Positions 1 to 11,990 of a DNA stretch of 64,000 nucleotides are shown one piece after another (within the stretch, counting starts at the first letter, position 1; each line of letters starts with the position of its first letter). The notes beneath the pieces were generated by a model. That model had not been told where the DNA came from, ran no database searches, and worked only from the letters and a program-made list of their open reading frames with translations. Location of the stretch: the NCBI GenBank assembly GCA_009823395.1, contig CM020509.1, positions 11,583,001 through 11,647,000 of the forward strand, read 5' to 3'. The DNA comes from Thamnaconus septentrionalis (taxonomy: Eukaryota > Chordata > Actinopteri > Tetraodontiformes > Monacanthidae). Made by a program: the position numbers and the translations under genes.

Positions 1-887
1 TCAGCGCCTCCCCACCTACACATGCCTGTCCTCCTCTCCCCTCACTCCCTCCTTCGCCTTCCTCCCCTCCCCTCCCTGGTGCCTGTGCCCTTCTCACTAA
101 TTCCCCAATCTCTAACTCCTCTTTTCTGCCTCACTTCCTATGGAGAGTAAAAAAAAAAAAGGAAAGAAATTCTATGGGCATTTATAGTCACATTAATATG
201 AGGAAAAGGACGCGGGTTAATAAATAGCTTACTTTCTCCCAGTGAGCCAGAAGACGGGGTGTTGTAAAAAAACAACTTTTCCCCCACTTTCTCCACTGTT
301 GTTGTGCGTTTCCGCCTTGTGAAGGGAAAATAAAAGAGCTGTGTTTGAAGTTGAGATTAGTCTTCGGGGAGTCCCACCTATCGGGACTGTTAACCTTTAG
401 CCACTCGGCTATAAAGCATGGGACTTCCATTGAAATACATAATGCATGAAGTGCAGAGATTGCGTGCCATTGATCAGCACTTGAATAAATTGAGTTGAAA
501 TCCTATTAACATAACCAGTGAGGAATTAACCGACGCCAGTAAGGTGTGGCATAGCACCTGCAGAAAAAATAATAATAAAAATAAAAAATAATAATAATGA
601 ATTGCCACCATAAAGTCAGGTTTCGCTCCGGCTGTGGTGACAAGGCTAACCGGAGGCAATTTAGCTAATTCGTTGTCGGCGGCAGTTTGTCATCCCGTTG
701 GCCGAGTATGACAGCTCACCACCAGACGCGGCGGCTTAGTGCAGGGTTGGGGGCTGGTGAGGGGGTGAGGGTGGTGTGTGTGTGGGTGTTTGGGGGGTGT
801 GTGCAGAGGCAGCATCTTGAGTCATGGCGCCTGTCTGCGTGCAATGGATGCCTGTCTGGCCGTGGAAACAGCGATGACCCTCCCTGC

Positions 888-920
<33 letters not shown>

Positions 921-2121
921 CTTCATCTTTACCCCCTTTTAAGAGCAATTAATGGCCGACCTCCCGTCTTGACAGGTGCCCTCCATTTCCCCCCCACCCC
1001 GCCCCGCCCAAATACCGCCGTGGCCCACCACATCATTTTTTAAAATCCTTGTATTGGGGAATAATTGGGCCAATTAATTCCGCTGGATCCCCAGAACAAC
1101 ATGTGTGTGTTTTTTCAGACGGGGGTGCTCCGTCACCCAGGCCCCGGCGCCGGCTGGGAGTTGACCCAAATTAAAGCTTGTTTTCACCCCTCGCCCCCAC
1201 CCGCCCCAGCGCCCCACCCTTCCTGCTCAGATCCCCCCCCTCTTTCCCCCCCGCCCCTCCCCTCCTCACCCGTTCCTTCCGCCGCCGCGCGCCAATCGTC
1301 GCAACAACGCCAGAGGAACTCCTGCCAACATGACAGTGATCGCAAGTGTGACGTGCACGCACCGGTGACTCTCCTGTATCGCGCAGAGATCTCCGCCGAG
1401 TTTCCGCTCCCGCCTTAATTCCATTAACAGCCGGCGTTTCGCCTCCGCAGGCACGTGCGTCTTTTCTTCTTCTTTTTTTTTTTGCCAGGCAAATTGTACA
1501 AATTTACAATTACTTTCCATTGAGTCTTTCAAGAGGAAACTCCTCTTGCAGATTTCACGGAGGCAGCCTGATCCGAGGCAGCTCCATCTGATCGGCGGTG
1601 AAGTTGGTGCACTCGCTGCAGGTGGTTTTAATCTTTCTTTTTCCTCCTGAGTCAGAGCTGACAGGCAAAATGTTTAAGGGAAACAGGTTTTGTCAAATTC
1701 ACTCTGACGTCGCCAACATTCAGTTCGCATGTTCCAAACTTTTTTTTTTTTTTCAAAAAAAAATCCTTCATTCTTCTGCTGTTTTTTCTTATGTCGGCAT
1801 CTGGCAGCAGCAATGTTGAATCACTCTATGACATGACGATGCTTTTATGTAACCTAGCTAATTAAAGCTAATTTAAAAGCTAATTTTCAAAAGTTTGCTC
1901 GACGCCCACCCCACCCCAACTGCCTTCTCCCTACACACACAAACACACGCACAAATACACACTATCCTTTGACTTATTTTCTGAGCCTTTACATCTGAAG
2001 AAGCGTTATTTAAAGCAAACCACACACTCCAACGGGATGGGAGTTGTATCCGGTCATTAAAATGCATGAAGTGCATTGAATATTCCCCAAAGTAGATGCG
2101 TAAAAGGATTTTTTTTTTTTG
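1..2121. other. Intron stretch: pyrimidine-rich start, G/C-rich runs
   Basis: The first 130 bases are strongly pyrimidine-rich. The remainder holds a CAG repeat, G- and C-rich runs (750-810, 980-1020, 1185-1290) and A/T runs. No gene is recognised on either strand. Confidence 0.6.
891..917 (+). repeat. (CAG)9 trinucleotide repeat
   Basis: Nine perfect CAG units lie in an otherwise non-coding context. On either strand the frame is flanked by low-complexity sequence, so a polyglutamine gene is not supported. Confidence 0.95.
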
Positions 2122-2168
2122 CATGTGTGTGTGTGTGTCTGTGTCTGTCTGTGTGTGTATGTGTGTGG
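2122..2168 (+). repeat. Imperfect (GT)n microsatellite
   Basis: GT dinucleotides interrupted by CT, preceded by a T-run. Confidence 0.95.
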
Positions 2169-2549
2169 TCGCTGTAACAGCTGCTCAGTGAGGCACCAAA
2201 GCGTGGAATATTTGAGATCAATATATCATTTATTTCCCTTTGAGTCTATAATGGGGTTGCGATCGCATGCTCCATTACTGGACACGAGGGCCCAGACTGC
2301 TGACCAATTCCGTCCTAATGAAAACAAATGTACTGGCAGGCCGGGGCGAAGGAACACACTGCGGCTCCCACTGTCTGTTCGACTTTGAGCGCCGCGCCGG
2401 GCCTGTATGCAGAGCGGCGGGCCCGCTCGAGCGTGTCGTTTCGAGCGGGCAAAGCTGAGCAAAAGGCCAAAAAGTGCGCTCGCTAAAGACCCCGCATCCG
2501 TCCCCCGACGGGGCGCGGCCGCGATCTTTCCACGGTCGTCTACCCGCAG

Positions 2550-2920
2550 TAAATAACACATTTGCTTTATAGATCCTTCCCTCGGAATCCTCATCCGACG
2601 CGGCATTAAAAATTCCGGGTATCATGTTGAGATGTTCCGGCGCTCGTCTCCTTTATGGCTCTTTTATCAGAGCACAAATGAGCGCGGGGCTATTACTCGC
2701 AAAAGTGCCCATGCTGATCTAACATCACTTTTAGCTTTAGATCATTTTGAAAATGGAGGAAAAACAAGGGCGTATTTAGTGATCCCCGATCAGCGGCGCG
2801 TCCTCCGAGGGATGGCTTGATGAGCGCGGCTACAGATTATATTAGCGGCCTCACGCTGATGAATGTAATCCATCATCTTGTAAGCAGCGCCGCTTTATGA
2901 CAATTTAGTCCCCCGCCTAC
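2550..2920. other. Complex block, candidate conserved non-coding element
   Basis: This repeat-free sequence of even base composition contains caudal/Hox-like tttatggc and tttatgac strings and a near mirror gatgaatgtaatccatcatc. It stands out from the low-complexity neighbours. Conservation is inferred, not shown. Confidence 0.3.
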
Positions 2921-4173
2921 TCTGTCGCTGTACTCCGGTCCCATGCTCTTAGCTTTCAAAACTCGTGCGACGTCGAGCGAGGAGACAGGAGTGCAAACGA
3001 GGGCTCGCGGCAGGTCTCGCCACATTCGAGATGTTGCTTTTTTTTTCCCTGCGCTGAAAGCGTAAGAAGATTTCCACTCTCACATTTCCTGTTTTCTGTC
3101 TCTCTGTGCCACCTTTGCCTTTTCACTGCCAGCGAAACAAAACAACGCGGCGGTTGCATTTCATCAACTCGCGTCCGAGACTAAAAACGGGAAGGAGAAA
3201 TGACGCTCTGTGAAACGTCTCGTGACTTTATCCCGTTTTTGCGAGGCGATAACTTCTTTGAACTGGATTTTTTTTTTTTTCTTTTTTCACTCGCTTTTTC
3301 TTCTACCAGCACACGGTTTCGCTACCGCGCAGCCCACAAAGTACCTCACTGACTGGGCACAGAGGGAAGGCGCTGATCAGCCTCTCAACACAGATCCTCT
3401 GTGTTTGTTATTCGTGTCACATTTCTGTCAGGTGTGGCAGCCCATCAGGCTGAAATAATGAGGCCACGTTGCACAACTAGTGTCAGAAATCTTTGGATGT
3501 GGTTAACCGTTCGTCAAACAGTGGGTCCCTGTTGAGTTTTGGGGGGTTCTTATAACTAAAACTGTAGTTGATGTAAATTGCTGTCTACATGTTGAGCCAC
3601 CGTTTTGTGTTTTTATTGTAGGCTTTTTTTCTGATCTCTATAGAACAATTTTAAAAATCCTGAAAAGATGATGGAATAATCAAGATCAAATAAACCCCTG
3701 AAATATTCGTGAATACTGCTGAGGGGTTGTAAACTAAAAGATGTGTAATTCTGGGATGGAGTTTCTGCTACAGATCTTGAAATGGTAGAGTTGTGTATTC
3801 CTTCGGTTCAAACAGTCCTTATATGACAACCTGACTTGACACAAGAATCAAAGTGTTTCATTCGTCTCTATTGGTAATAACGCACAACTAATGGAGTCAT
3901 TTTCCTGTTTCATCCGACGTTGAGTAACACGAGCTCGAGCAAAAAAGTTGACAAAGTCTCGTCTTCTTCCTAAATGTATTGTTTAAAAGAAAAGTAAAAA
4001 AGAAAATATGTTGAATAGGAACATCTGAGCCTGATCTCCACTGAAGCGCTTCGTGAAATAAAGTGCAGCTGCAGGATGAACTCTTTGCACGGCGCCTGCA
4101 CAGACAACAGCCTGACAGTCAGTTTCAAAGGAACATCTCGGCACCTGAAGGGAGGCGTACGAGTAGGAAGGAG
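2921..4173. other. Intron stretch without recognised features
   Basis: Ordinary A/T-leaning intronic sequence with T-runs at 3270-3290. Nothing coding or structured is recognised. Confidence 0.5.
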
Positions 4174-4204
4174 GTGTGTGTGTGTGTGTGTGTGTGTGGG
4201 GGGG
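4174..4204 (+). repeat. (GT)n microsatellite ending in a G-run
   Basis: About 12 GT units followed by seven Gs. Confidence 0.95.
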
Positions 4205-4429
4205 CATCATCACAAAAGTGTTTCAGTCATGCACATCACAACGTCCTTGTTTTTCATTAATCCCTCCTTGTACGACTCCGCCACACTTAAAACAGACTTT
4301 AGCTCGTCCCCCTCCAACCACATCAAAGTCGGCGCATGTTTGTTGTGTCAGTCTCAGAAACAGACATTTGCCCAAACCAGTGACAGTAATACTCCTTTAA
4401 ATGAAAATGTGCAGCCAAAGTTTTTTTTT

Positions 4430-4448
4430 CCTTCCTTCCTTCCTTCCT
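4430..4448 (+). repeat. (CCTT)n microsatellite
   Basis: Four to five CCTT units following a T-run. Confidence 0.9.
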
Positions 4449-4629
4449 CTCAGAGGGACGAGTGCTACTGGTTCCATGTTGGTTTACAGGTGCTGGCTGA
4501 GCGCTGGCCTAGAAACTGAAGGGACGGCCTTCGACGGGAGGAGGTGGCCTTGCGCCGGTGACTGATCCCCCCTCATCCCCCCACCCACACCCCACCCTGG
4601 CGGCGACTGATTTGAAACAGCTAAACCTG

Positions 4630-4870
4630 GATTACATCAGGGCCACATTGAATCAGCCGGTTTTCAAGCGGGCACGTTCCCTCGGAATCCGCCGGCGCCG
4701 TCCCAAACATTTACCATCACGTTTGCCAATCACCTTATGTACGTCGAAATTGAATTTGCGAGCGGCCGCCTCACTGTACGCGTCTCCCCCGATGCAGCTG
4801 ATTTGCGTCACATCCTGTTCAGTTTGCTGCGCGTTGAAACTCAATTAACTTTCCATCCTCAATTACTTGG
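4630..4870. other. Complex block, candidate conserved non-coding element
   Basis: The sequence contains caattaac and caattacttgg homeodomain-type sites near its 3' end and unusually many CpGs for an intron. No reading frame is convincing. Confidence 0.3.
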
Positions 4871-5089
4871 GGAGGGGCGAGGGGGGGAGTTGAGTTGATG
4901 TGAGTCGAATGCTGATGACCCAGAGTGGCGGAGGGGAGCCTTAACCAAAAAGAAAAAAAAATAATAATAAAAGAAGACCTCACCCCCAAAAAAATTACTC
5001 GCACTAATTTAAATAATTGACATTATACATGCTGCGTTGAATAAATAATGAAATAATTAAATAACACCTCCGGTTCGTGGTTGGGGTTT

Positions 5090-5470
5090 CTCATTAGGAG
5101 GCAAGCTGCGCAACTCGCTGCTCGGCGCTGAAAGTCAACTGAAGCAATTGCAATAATTACAGCATCAAGCGCCAGCGAGCGCGCACACGTCGGGGGTGGG
5201 GTTGGGCGAGGAGGGAGGGTCGGGGGGGGGTCGGGCGGAGGGCGATGGGAAGGGAGAGAGGCAGGGAGGCGTGGACCGTCTACAGGTGCCTCTGATTAAG
5301 GCTAATCTGGGCGGCCCTCCCCTTTCTTATCGCCACACTGGCCCCTTTTTCTTGCCTTGTGATGCCTGGAGCAGCTCCACGGCTCCTTGGCATAATGAGC
5401 TCTGCAGCCACACTCTGAATGCCCTGCAGGACCGTCTCTACAGAGCCATAATGAGCACTCCAGCGCACCC
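5090..5470. other. Complex block interrupted by a G-rich run
   Basis: The two ends (5090-5180, 5280-5470) are complex and contain two cataatgagc strings (5391-5400, 5448-5457). The middle (5190-5275) is G-rich and could form G-quadruplexes. Regulatory function is inferred from texture only. Confidence 0.25.
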
Positions 5471-6239
5471 ATTCGCCTCCCCGCAGACACCGAGTGGGCA
5501 CCACGGCTTGTCCGCCAAAAAAAGAAAAAAAAAGCCTTCCCTGGCGCCACCCCTCCGGTCGGTGGGACCCCCTCCCTACCCCTACTTCTTGCTCGGGTAG
5601 CTGGCGGCCCCTCCGGCTTCATTGTGATGTTGCTGCTCGTGTGCGGCGGTGGAAGGGATGGCCCACAGCCCGGGCGCCAGCATCAATCACTTCACACGGA
5701 GGCCCGGGTGAAAGGCAGAGGCGGCGATAGGGATCGAGTTGCGGCAAAAGATAGCAGGGAGGCACGGGACACCGCGGATGGCACGCCGGGTGAAGACGGA
5801 GGACTGGCTGGATCGTCCAGGAGGGAGGGTAAAAAAAAAAAAAGAAGAGAGAAAGAGCACATAATGGTATGGAGTGAAGTGAAAGATAAATTGTACGGGA
5901 AAGCTGAGAAGAGGGAGAGTGTGAGGATCTGGGTGTAATGAGGTCTATTGAGGGAGGGTGGCGTAATGAGGTGGTGGTGGTGGTGGGAGTGAGGGTGTCA
6001 AAGTCCAAGGTGAGGAGGAGAGAGGCGGTGGGAGGGGGGCTGCTTTGCCAAACAGCGGCACCTCTGTTGGCGCGCGGGCACGAATCTGTGTGTTTAAGAA
6101 ACTGCACCGCTGCGCTTTTGCTCTCTTAAACAACCAGGAGGTGGGTGAGAGCATTGACGGGCCGGGCCACAGAGCGGGCGCTTTGAAGCCGCCACATGCT
6201 GAGAGAAACTGTATTGGATTTAGAGAGACTGCCTTTCAA

Positions 6240-6269
6240 AAAAAAAAAAAAAAAAAAAAAGGGGGGGAG
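6240..6269 (+). repeat. Poly(A) run with G tail
   Basis: An uninterrupted A-run of about 21 followed by a G-run. No retroposed gene body precedes it. Confidence 0.9.
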
Positions 6270-6389
6270 AAATCAAAGACAAAAAAAAGAAGCTGAAAAC
6301 ACAGGAGAGGAGATGGAAATCAAAGAGGCAGGCGACGGTCGGAGCCGCGCGCCAGGACCGACGTGACTGATACGTGTTGTTTTGCTCGT

Positions 6390-6560
6390 CTCTATTTATG
6401 GCCGCTGAAAAGATTAGCATAACAATTAACATTCTCCGCCAGCCTGTGCGCAGGGAGCAAGATGGCAATCATGAAAATGGTGTAGCATTCATTAGGATTA
6501 TTCACAATCATTAATTGTGGCCATGAGCAATTGTCATGGTTAGAAACGATTCCATCTGTT
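6390..6560. other. Homeodomain-site-rich complex block, candidate enhancer
   Basis: Within 170 bases there are several ATTA/TAAT cores, including caattaac, tcattagg and cattaattgtgg, in an otherwise complex sequence. This resembles deeply conserved vertebrate enhancers near developmental genes. Alignment would be decisive. Confidence 0.35.
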
Positions 6561-7164
6561 TCTCCGATCTTTTGCATTAGAAAGGGAGCGGCGGCGGAGG
6601 GAAGGGGGACGTTTTGCACGGCGGCGTCCTCAAACGAACGCCTGCCCGAGATTTTTTGGCGTGTTTTTTTTCAGTTCCAGTGGTTAAAAAGGCACTCATC
6701 GTCTTTCATCAGTGCTGCATGTGCTCCGCTGCTAGCGCCGCAGCAGCTGTTGCTCCCATAGTTTCTTCTTTTTGTCTTTTCCCAGCCAAAAGAAGAAGAA
6801 AAGAGTGTTTGAATCGTGGCATTTTGAAGCTAAAATCTCGTGCTGCTTCGGTGGTGGCAGGTGTGACGACTCGTGGGCGTTGTGAGGAAGAGAATACACT
6901 TTCCTTTTTTGTTTCGGGCTTGGGAAAAAGAAACACTTTGGCATAGAGTAGGGGGAGAATAAAAAGTGTCGCATCATATAGTGATACACAACAGTTACAT
7001 GAAAATGAGAAAGTTTTGCAGCACAATGCAACATCTGTATGAGAGGATTAGCTCGGCGGGGCGGGTGGAGGGGTGGGGAGGGGGAGGCGGTGGGCAGTGT
7101 ATCTCATTTTAATTGCCGCGTTTTAAATGACTTCCCACTGCTCTTCTTCTTAAACAGAACCTTT

Positions 7165-7165
<1 letters not shown>

Positions 7166-7226
<61 letters not shown>

Positions 7227-7239
7227 TACACACACACAA
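7166..7239 (+). repeat. (AC)n microsatellite
   Basis: About 29 AC units, then gcat, then a further short AC run. Confidence 0.98.
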
Positions 7240-7420
7240 CCCAACCCAAACCATCTTTTCAGAAAACGGTTCCATCTGGGAATAGGGATTACATTATTAT
7301 TATTATTATCTTGTGAGGGATTATGGATTTGTCTCAACCAGTAGAGTGTTGCCCTGAAAAACAGTAAATCACAACACAGTGTCACATTAGTCTTTTGTTC
7401 AGATCCTGGAAGTATTAAAG

Positions 7421-7467
7421 TAAATAAATAAAATAAAATAAAATAAAATAAAATAAAATAAAATAAA
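7421..7467 (+). repeat. (AAAAT)n microsatellite
   Basis: About nine pentanucleotide units, preceded by AAAT units. Confidence 0.95.
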
Positions 7468-7502
7468 GCACACATCAAATCCCGCTGGAGAGAAGTTTGC
7501 AT

Positions 7503-7514
7503 CCAGGGGGCGCC
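7503..7514 (+). promoter_or_regulatory. CTCF-like core motif, + orientation
   Basis: The string ccagggggcgcc matches the CTCF core (CAGGGGGCGC). The upstream CCAC half of the full motif is not matched, so this is a partial site. Confidence 0.25.
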
Positions 7515-8339
7515 GCGCGACTTCCACTGTCACACCTCCACGCAGACGTGTCGGAGTGACGTTTGGCATCGGGCTTTGGCTTCGGCTGCACTAACAGCTC
7601 TCGAAAACAACTGCGCCTCCCATCTTTAATTCCCATCGACAGAGAAGATAAATGAAGCAGTCAGTGTTTTGTTTTTTCCCCCCTGGTTTCCGCCTGACAC
7701 GTTATCCCTTATTCTCATCTGCTCTGCTAAGGAGGAGACGCGAACTGGACGGGTGGCGCACGCACCCCGACTCTATAGATCCTCCAGGACGCCACAGCGG
7801 TCGGTTTCAGTTTCAGGTTTTGGCTATACATTGGAAAAGAGCGTGTCGGAAAAAGGAAAAAAAAAAAAACCGTTAGGCAAATTTGCTATCATTACACGTC
7901 TCCACATCTGTCAGTTGGCTTTGGCACAGCGCAAACAGAGGGGACACCGTGACAAAGGGTTGCCCGCAGCCACAATTGACCTTTGGGGTTCTGATCCCTT
8001 AATGTGTTTCTCTGTGTTGCTGCTGATAAAGCTTTCCGCTCGCCTCTGTCCAAATCTATAAAGCCTTTTTTTTTTATCCCAGGGATGCTGCTAAATGTGG
8101 AGCGAGAGACACAAATATCCTCCCCGTTCTGTGGTCATAACCTCTGCCTCCGCCATCGATAGCTCCAATAAGTGTTTAGAAGGCCACCGAACGCGCCCGT
8201 GTTTGATGGGCTGCTGATGGATTTGGCACATCGAGGTGGGGGGTGTGGTGGCCGGGGTGGTGGTGGTGGTGTTGAAATCATATTGTTTTTCTGCAGAGGT
8301 TTGGGCTGTGAAACTGGTATATTTATTCAAAGCCAATCT

Positions 8340-8560
8340 CTTGTAAATTTGCAACGCCCCGGATTTGCATAATTCATGTATGTCCACCTGAGGAGAGGAG
8401 AAGCGTGGATTTGCAAGTCTATTGGCGATCATCGCAGCCCAGTTATTGTGCGCGGTGATTGACAGGGCAGCTCAAGGAGCTGCTCGCTTTCAGATTGATC
8501 CGCGCTCTACTCCCGCTATTGACCGTGTGTCTTCAAGACACTATTCTGTTTAAAATGAGT
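8340..8560. other. Complex block, candidate conserved non-coding element
   Basis: Contains the POU composite site, gcggtgattgacagg and a self-complementary cagctcaaggagctgctc. It is repeat-free and CpG-containing. Confidence 0.3.
8363..8377 (+). promoter_or_regulatory. POU-type octamer with adjacent homeodomain half-site
   Basis: ATTTGCAT is a perfect reverse octamer and is followed directly by AATTCAT, giving a composite resembling class III POU sites. It lies in a complex block next to a promoter-like-free intron stretch. Confidence 0.3.
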
Positions 8561-8812
8561 GTGCTCCGAGTTTACTCACCCAGATTCTAAGTACATTAGT
8601 GCTGGACAGTGTTCAGTATGTCAATGTGCTCCGCACTGCAGCCGGGTCCTAATTAACACTGGCGAACGCCAACCTTTTGTCCAAATACTGCTTTGGAGTG
8701 CCTGGCGTAGATGCAATTATTTTTCACTCCCCATTGTCTCAAAGGCGATTCTGAAGATTTTATGTCAAGACTGCCTCAAGTCGAAGCCCAGTATAAAATC
8801 AAATAGGGGTGC

Positions 8813-8882
8813 CAGTACAGTCCATTGCAGTTTGGGTCTTTTCGAGTCGCTGCACCGTCTTAGCCACTCAGCTAATCGTCCT
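8813..8882 (-). repeat. tRNA-like head, probable tRNA-derived repeat or tRNA pseudogene
   Basis: Read on the minus strand the sequence begins ggacgattagctgagtggct, which contains a perfect-looking polymerase III A box (tagctgagtgg, 8864-8874) as in class II (Ser/Leu) tRNAs. A proper anticodon arm and B box are not found at the expected distance. It is therefore taken as a SINE head or pseudogene, not a functional tRNA. Confidence 0.3.
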
Positions 8883-9459
8883 CCATGTTCACTTTTCAAC
8901 CAGGTTGATATTTGGTCACATGAGTGTCTCTGTGAAATATAACTGGCAGCCATTTGGTCTTGTGTTGTGGCCAAATGATAGTGAACCGATACCCGTATTT
9001 TTCAAAAGCGACATCACTTTACCTTGTCATGTACAAATTTGACATTCAGAAGTCGTACAATTTGCCTGAAGATGAACTGTCCATCCACCAAACATAGATA
9101 CAAGCATACAGTGGGGCAACCGCATTCAAGTACAGAAACGCTACTGTATCGGTTAGGCTGCAGTTGGAGACGCACGTTCACAATTATGATGTAGACAGAT
9201 AAAAAGAAAAAGAGAAGGAACACATAATCCAAAAGAGAATGAATCTCTCTGAGTTATTTTGTTAATTATCACTGACAGGGAAACTGGGTTCCGTTACGGT
9301 TTGTCGAAAGGAAAAAAAAATGTTAACCCAACATATAAATTGCATATAGCCTGAGGGCCCCCTGCCCTCGGTAGAGCTGCTCTTTGAGATTTTATTGTCT
9401 AATTTTCACATCCAAGGCAAACTTCCCGACTTGAGCCATACAATAAAAACTTCTATTAA

Positions 9460-10120
9460 TATACAACCTTGGCATCATAGCTTGTCTTAACCGCATTATT
9501 TTCCCCAGGAGCGGCATTAACATCCATAATATTAGTTCTCTACTCCCCTGCCTTCCACGTCGGGATGCTCAGCAGCCGGCTGCCACTTGGCCAGAGAAGA
9601 GGGGGGGGGAAACCAAATCCCCACTGAGGTTTAAAGAAACCAATGAGATTATTTCTGCTTGCGTAGCAGCTCTGTCTCTGAAAAATGTTTGTATAGCTAA
9701 AGCCCCAGTATGCCTATATGTCTCTGTTCATGTGTGGCCATAAGTCCCCAGTCTGGTGGTTTGAACGTTGGGGGGGGGGGGGCCTGGGGTCTCTCCCTGC
9801 CAGCCAGTAGCGTGGAACACATGCCTGGCACAATCAGCGCCACGGGGGAATGACACACAGCTAGTTTGATTGGGCTGTGGCCTTAATCGCCCACGTCTCT
9901 GCCATCAGTGCTCAAGGAGCAGCCGCACACATGTTAACAATGCTCATACAAGGGAAACTGATTGGGACCTTCCAGATTCATTCCCAATCAAACGCGGAAT
10001 CACGCTGTTCCCTTTGTGAGATGGGCACGGATGTTCTAACGAGAATAGCTTAGATTCAAGTAGACGCTCTTATTTGCAATTTACATGCGGACAAATGTGT
10101 TGATTGTTAGCCGCGACGCG
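9460..10120. other. Complex block, candidate conserved non-coding element
   Basis: Long repeat-poor sequence with a 13-base G-run at 9770-9782 and many homeodomain- or CCAAT-like strings (gattgggctg, ccaatcaaac, tgattgttag). No coding frame is convincing. Confidence 0.3.
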
Positions 10121-10974
10121 AAAAGTAGTTTTCTTTTTTCTTCTTCCCCGCCTATTTTATTTTTTCCAGAGATAAATATTCCTAGGCAATTGCATTAGGT
10201 ATGCACACTTTAATACCTCATGTGGTAGCTGCAACTTAAAGCGTGCGTTCTTGGAGGAATACACAAAGGACCTCGGAGAGAAGAGCAAACATAAAAGAGC
10301 ATTTTTTTATTTTTTGTTGCAACGCATTATGGAGTCTTTTTAAAAGAATAAAGTTTTTCTATGTCAGACCCATTGGTTTGCATCGCCTTGATGAAGCCCA
10401 TCAATAAACACCCCCTTCCGCTCCCCCGCCAACTTCGCAGTAAAAGACGAAGGGGAGGGGCTAAAACATGGTGCACAGCTGCGGACGACACAAGCTGCTA
10501 ACGCCGCGCGTGTTTTCACTCATCAAAATGACGCTTCGCATCACTGTCAGCGGCAGTCAATAACGCCGTCGAGTTAATGTTATTCCGAATACCCTCATGC
10601 CGCGTTCACCCGACCGAACTGAGAAGCGCCGGGGTAAAAAAAAAAAAAAAAAAAAGAGAGAGGAAGAAAAAATTGGCTGACAGTTACTGATAAGCTCAAC
10701 GGCGAAGCGGCATCCAAAAGCATTTGAATGAAAGCCTTAATAGTTGTTCAGATCAGGAATAATGAAGTGACGACGGCGCCGTTGTCTCGCCTCTTGCTCT
10801 TGAGAGGAGCGTCTGCCAACAGAGGGGAATTGTGCCTTACAGAGGGGCTCAGTGCAGAAAGCGTCAGCATTCAGAAGTCGGGGAATTTGACAAATGCGGG
10901 AAAGAAAAAAAGGAAAAAGCAAAAATAGTCTGGCTCATTTTGGGATAATTGCATCCTTATTTTTTAAAAAAAGA

Positions 10975-11001
10975 GGGGGGTAGGGTAGGGTAGGGCGGGG
11001 G
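10975..11001 (+). other. G-quadruplex-forming motif
   Basis: Five G-runs (6, 3, 3, 3 and 5 Gs) are separated by loops of TA, TA, TA and C. This satisfies the strict G-quadruplex pattern with very short loops, so a stable fold on the + strand is expected. Confidence 0.75.
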
Positions 11002-11799
11002 ATTTCACACGCAGGCTCGCGCATGCACGGACTGATATGATGGGTCACGCGCAAACACTTCAATACGAGACGGCTCTAATCTTTCTCACACAAACACGCA
11101 CACACACACACACGCGCGCGAGCGCAGCGGCGAGCGAACACAAAGCGCGGTAGATGAGCCCCATTCTGTGTCGAATTGAAAGCGGCCCCGCAAAGCCAGT
11201 TTCCCCACGCCGCCCCCCCACCCTCTACCCTCCTCGGCTGCCGCAGGCGTGCATCAGCCGAGCACGAGCGCCCGCTCGGTCTCCCGGAGTGGCTCGCGTA
11301 ACACTTGGCCTGCTCCCTCGCCACCGCCTGGATCAGAGAGGCCCCGGCACTATCATCTCGGCGTTGGCAGCGTCCACGCCGGGCTCAGAATGACAAATTG
11401 GTTCGAGGGGGGAGCGAGTGACGGGAGCGCGCCAAGAAATATACTTTGAAGAGGAGGAGTGCGTTTCGGGGGTCCGTGACAAGCGTGCCACATTTTATGT
11501 GGTCAACTGTACGAGGGCGACTCGCGCCACGCGCATTGATCCCCGTCCCAAAGACACTCGAACAAGGCGGAGGCTCTCTCTGGTCGCCACAATGCCAGAG
11601 CGTTTATCTCCCAAAGTCACCCGAAATATGACTGGATTAGAGGGCTTTTCGCCGGTCTCTCGTCTCGTGGCCTCAATTTGTGTCCCGCTGCCCCCCCCGC
11701 CCCCCCACTTCCTCTCTGAACTAAGCGATGCCACGGTGGTTGTGGTTGATCGTTGGAGCGGTTCGCTGAGGTTGTAGGCACCGGCGACAGTTTAGGAGG

Positions 11800-11990
11800 C
11801 CATCACACACTTCCAAAGTAATTCCTTAAAGCCTAATGTGTGAAAGGATCTTTTGGCATGAAATAGGGTTCAGTGAAAAGTCACAGAGGGAGCAGCCCTG
11901 TTGTTTTCACACGGCGATTAATAGCGTCGACGTCTAAATAAAGAGCAGATCCACGCAGCCATGCGGCTCCGCCGTCTACAAGTTGCCCCC
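11800..11990. other. Complex block, candidate conserved non-coding element
   Basis: Contains gcgattaatagcgtcgacg and gcctaatgtg, with few repeats. It contrasts with the poly(C) and poly(T) runs around it. Confidence 0.25.

Noticed and set aside
891..917. Polyglutamine-coding CAG repeat
   Set aside because: No coding context or splice sites; both surrounding frames are low complexity.
5619..6107. 162-codon minus-strand open frame
   Set aside because: Composed of Ser/Pro/Thr/Leu-rich low-complexity sequence from pyrimidine-rich DNA.
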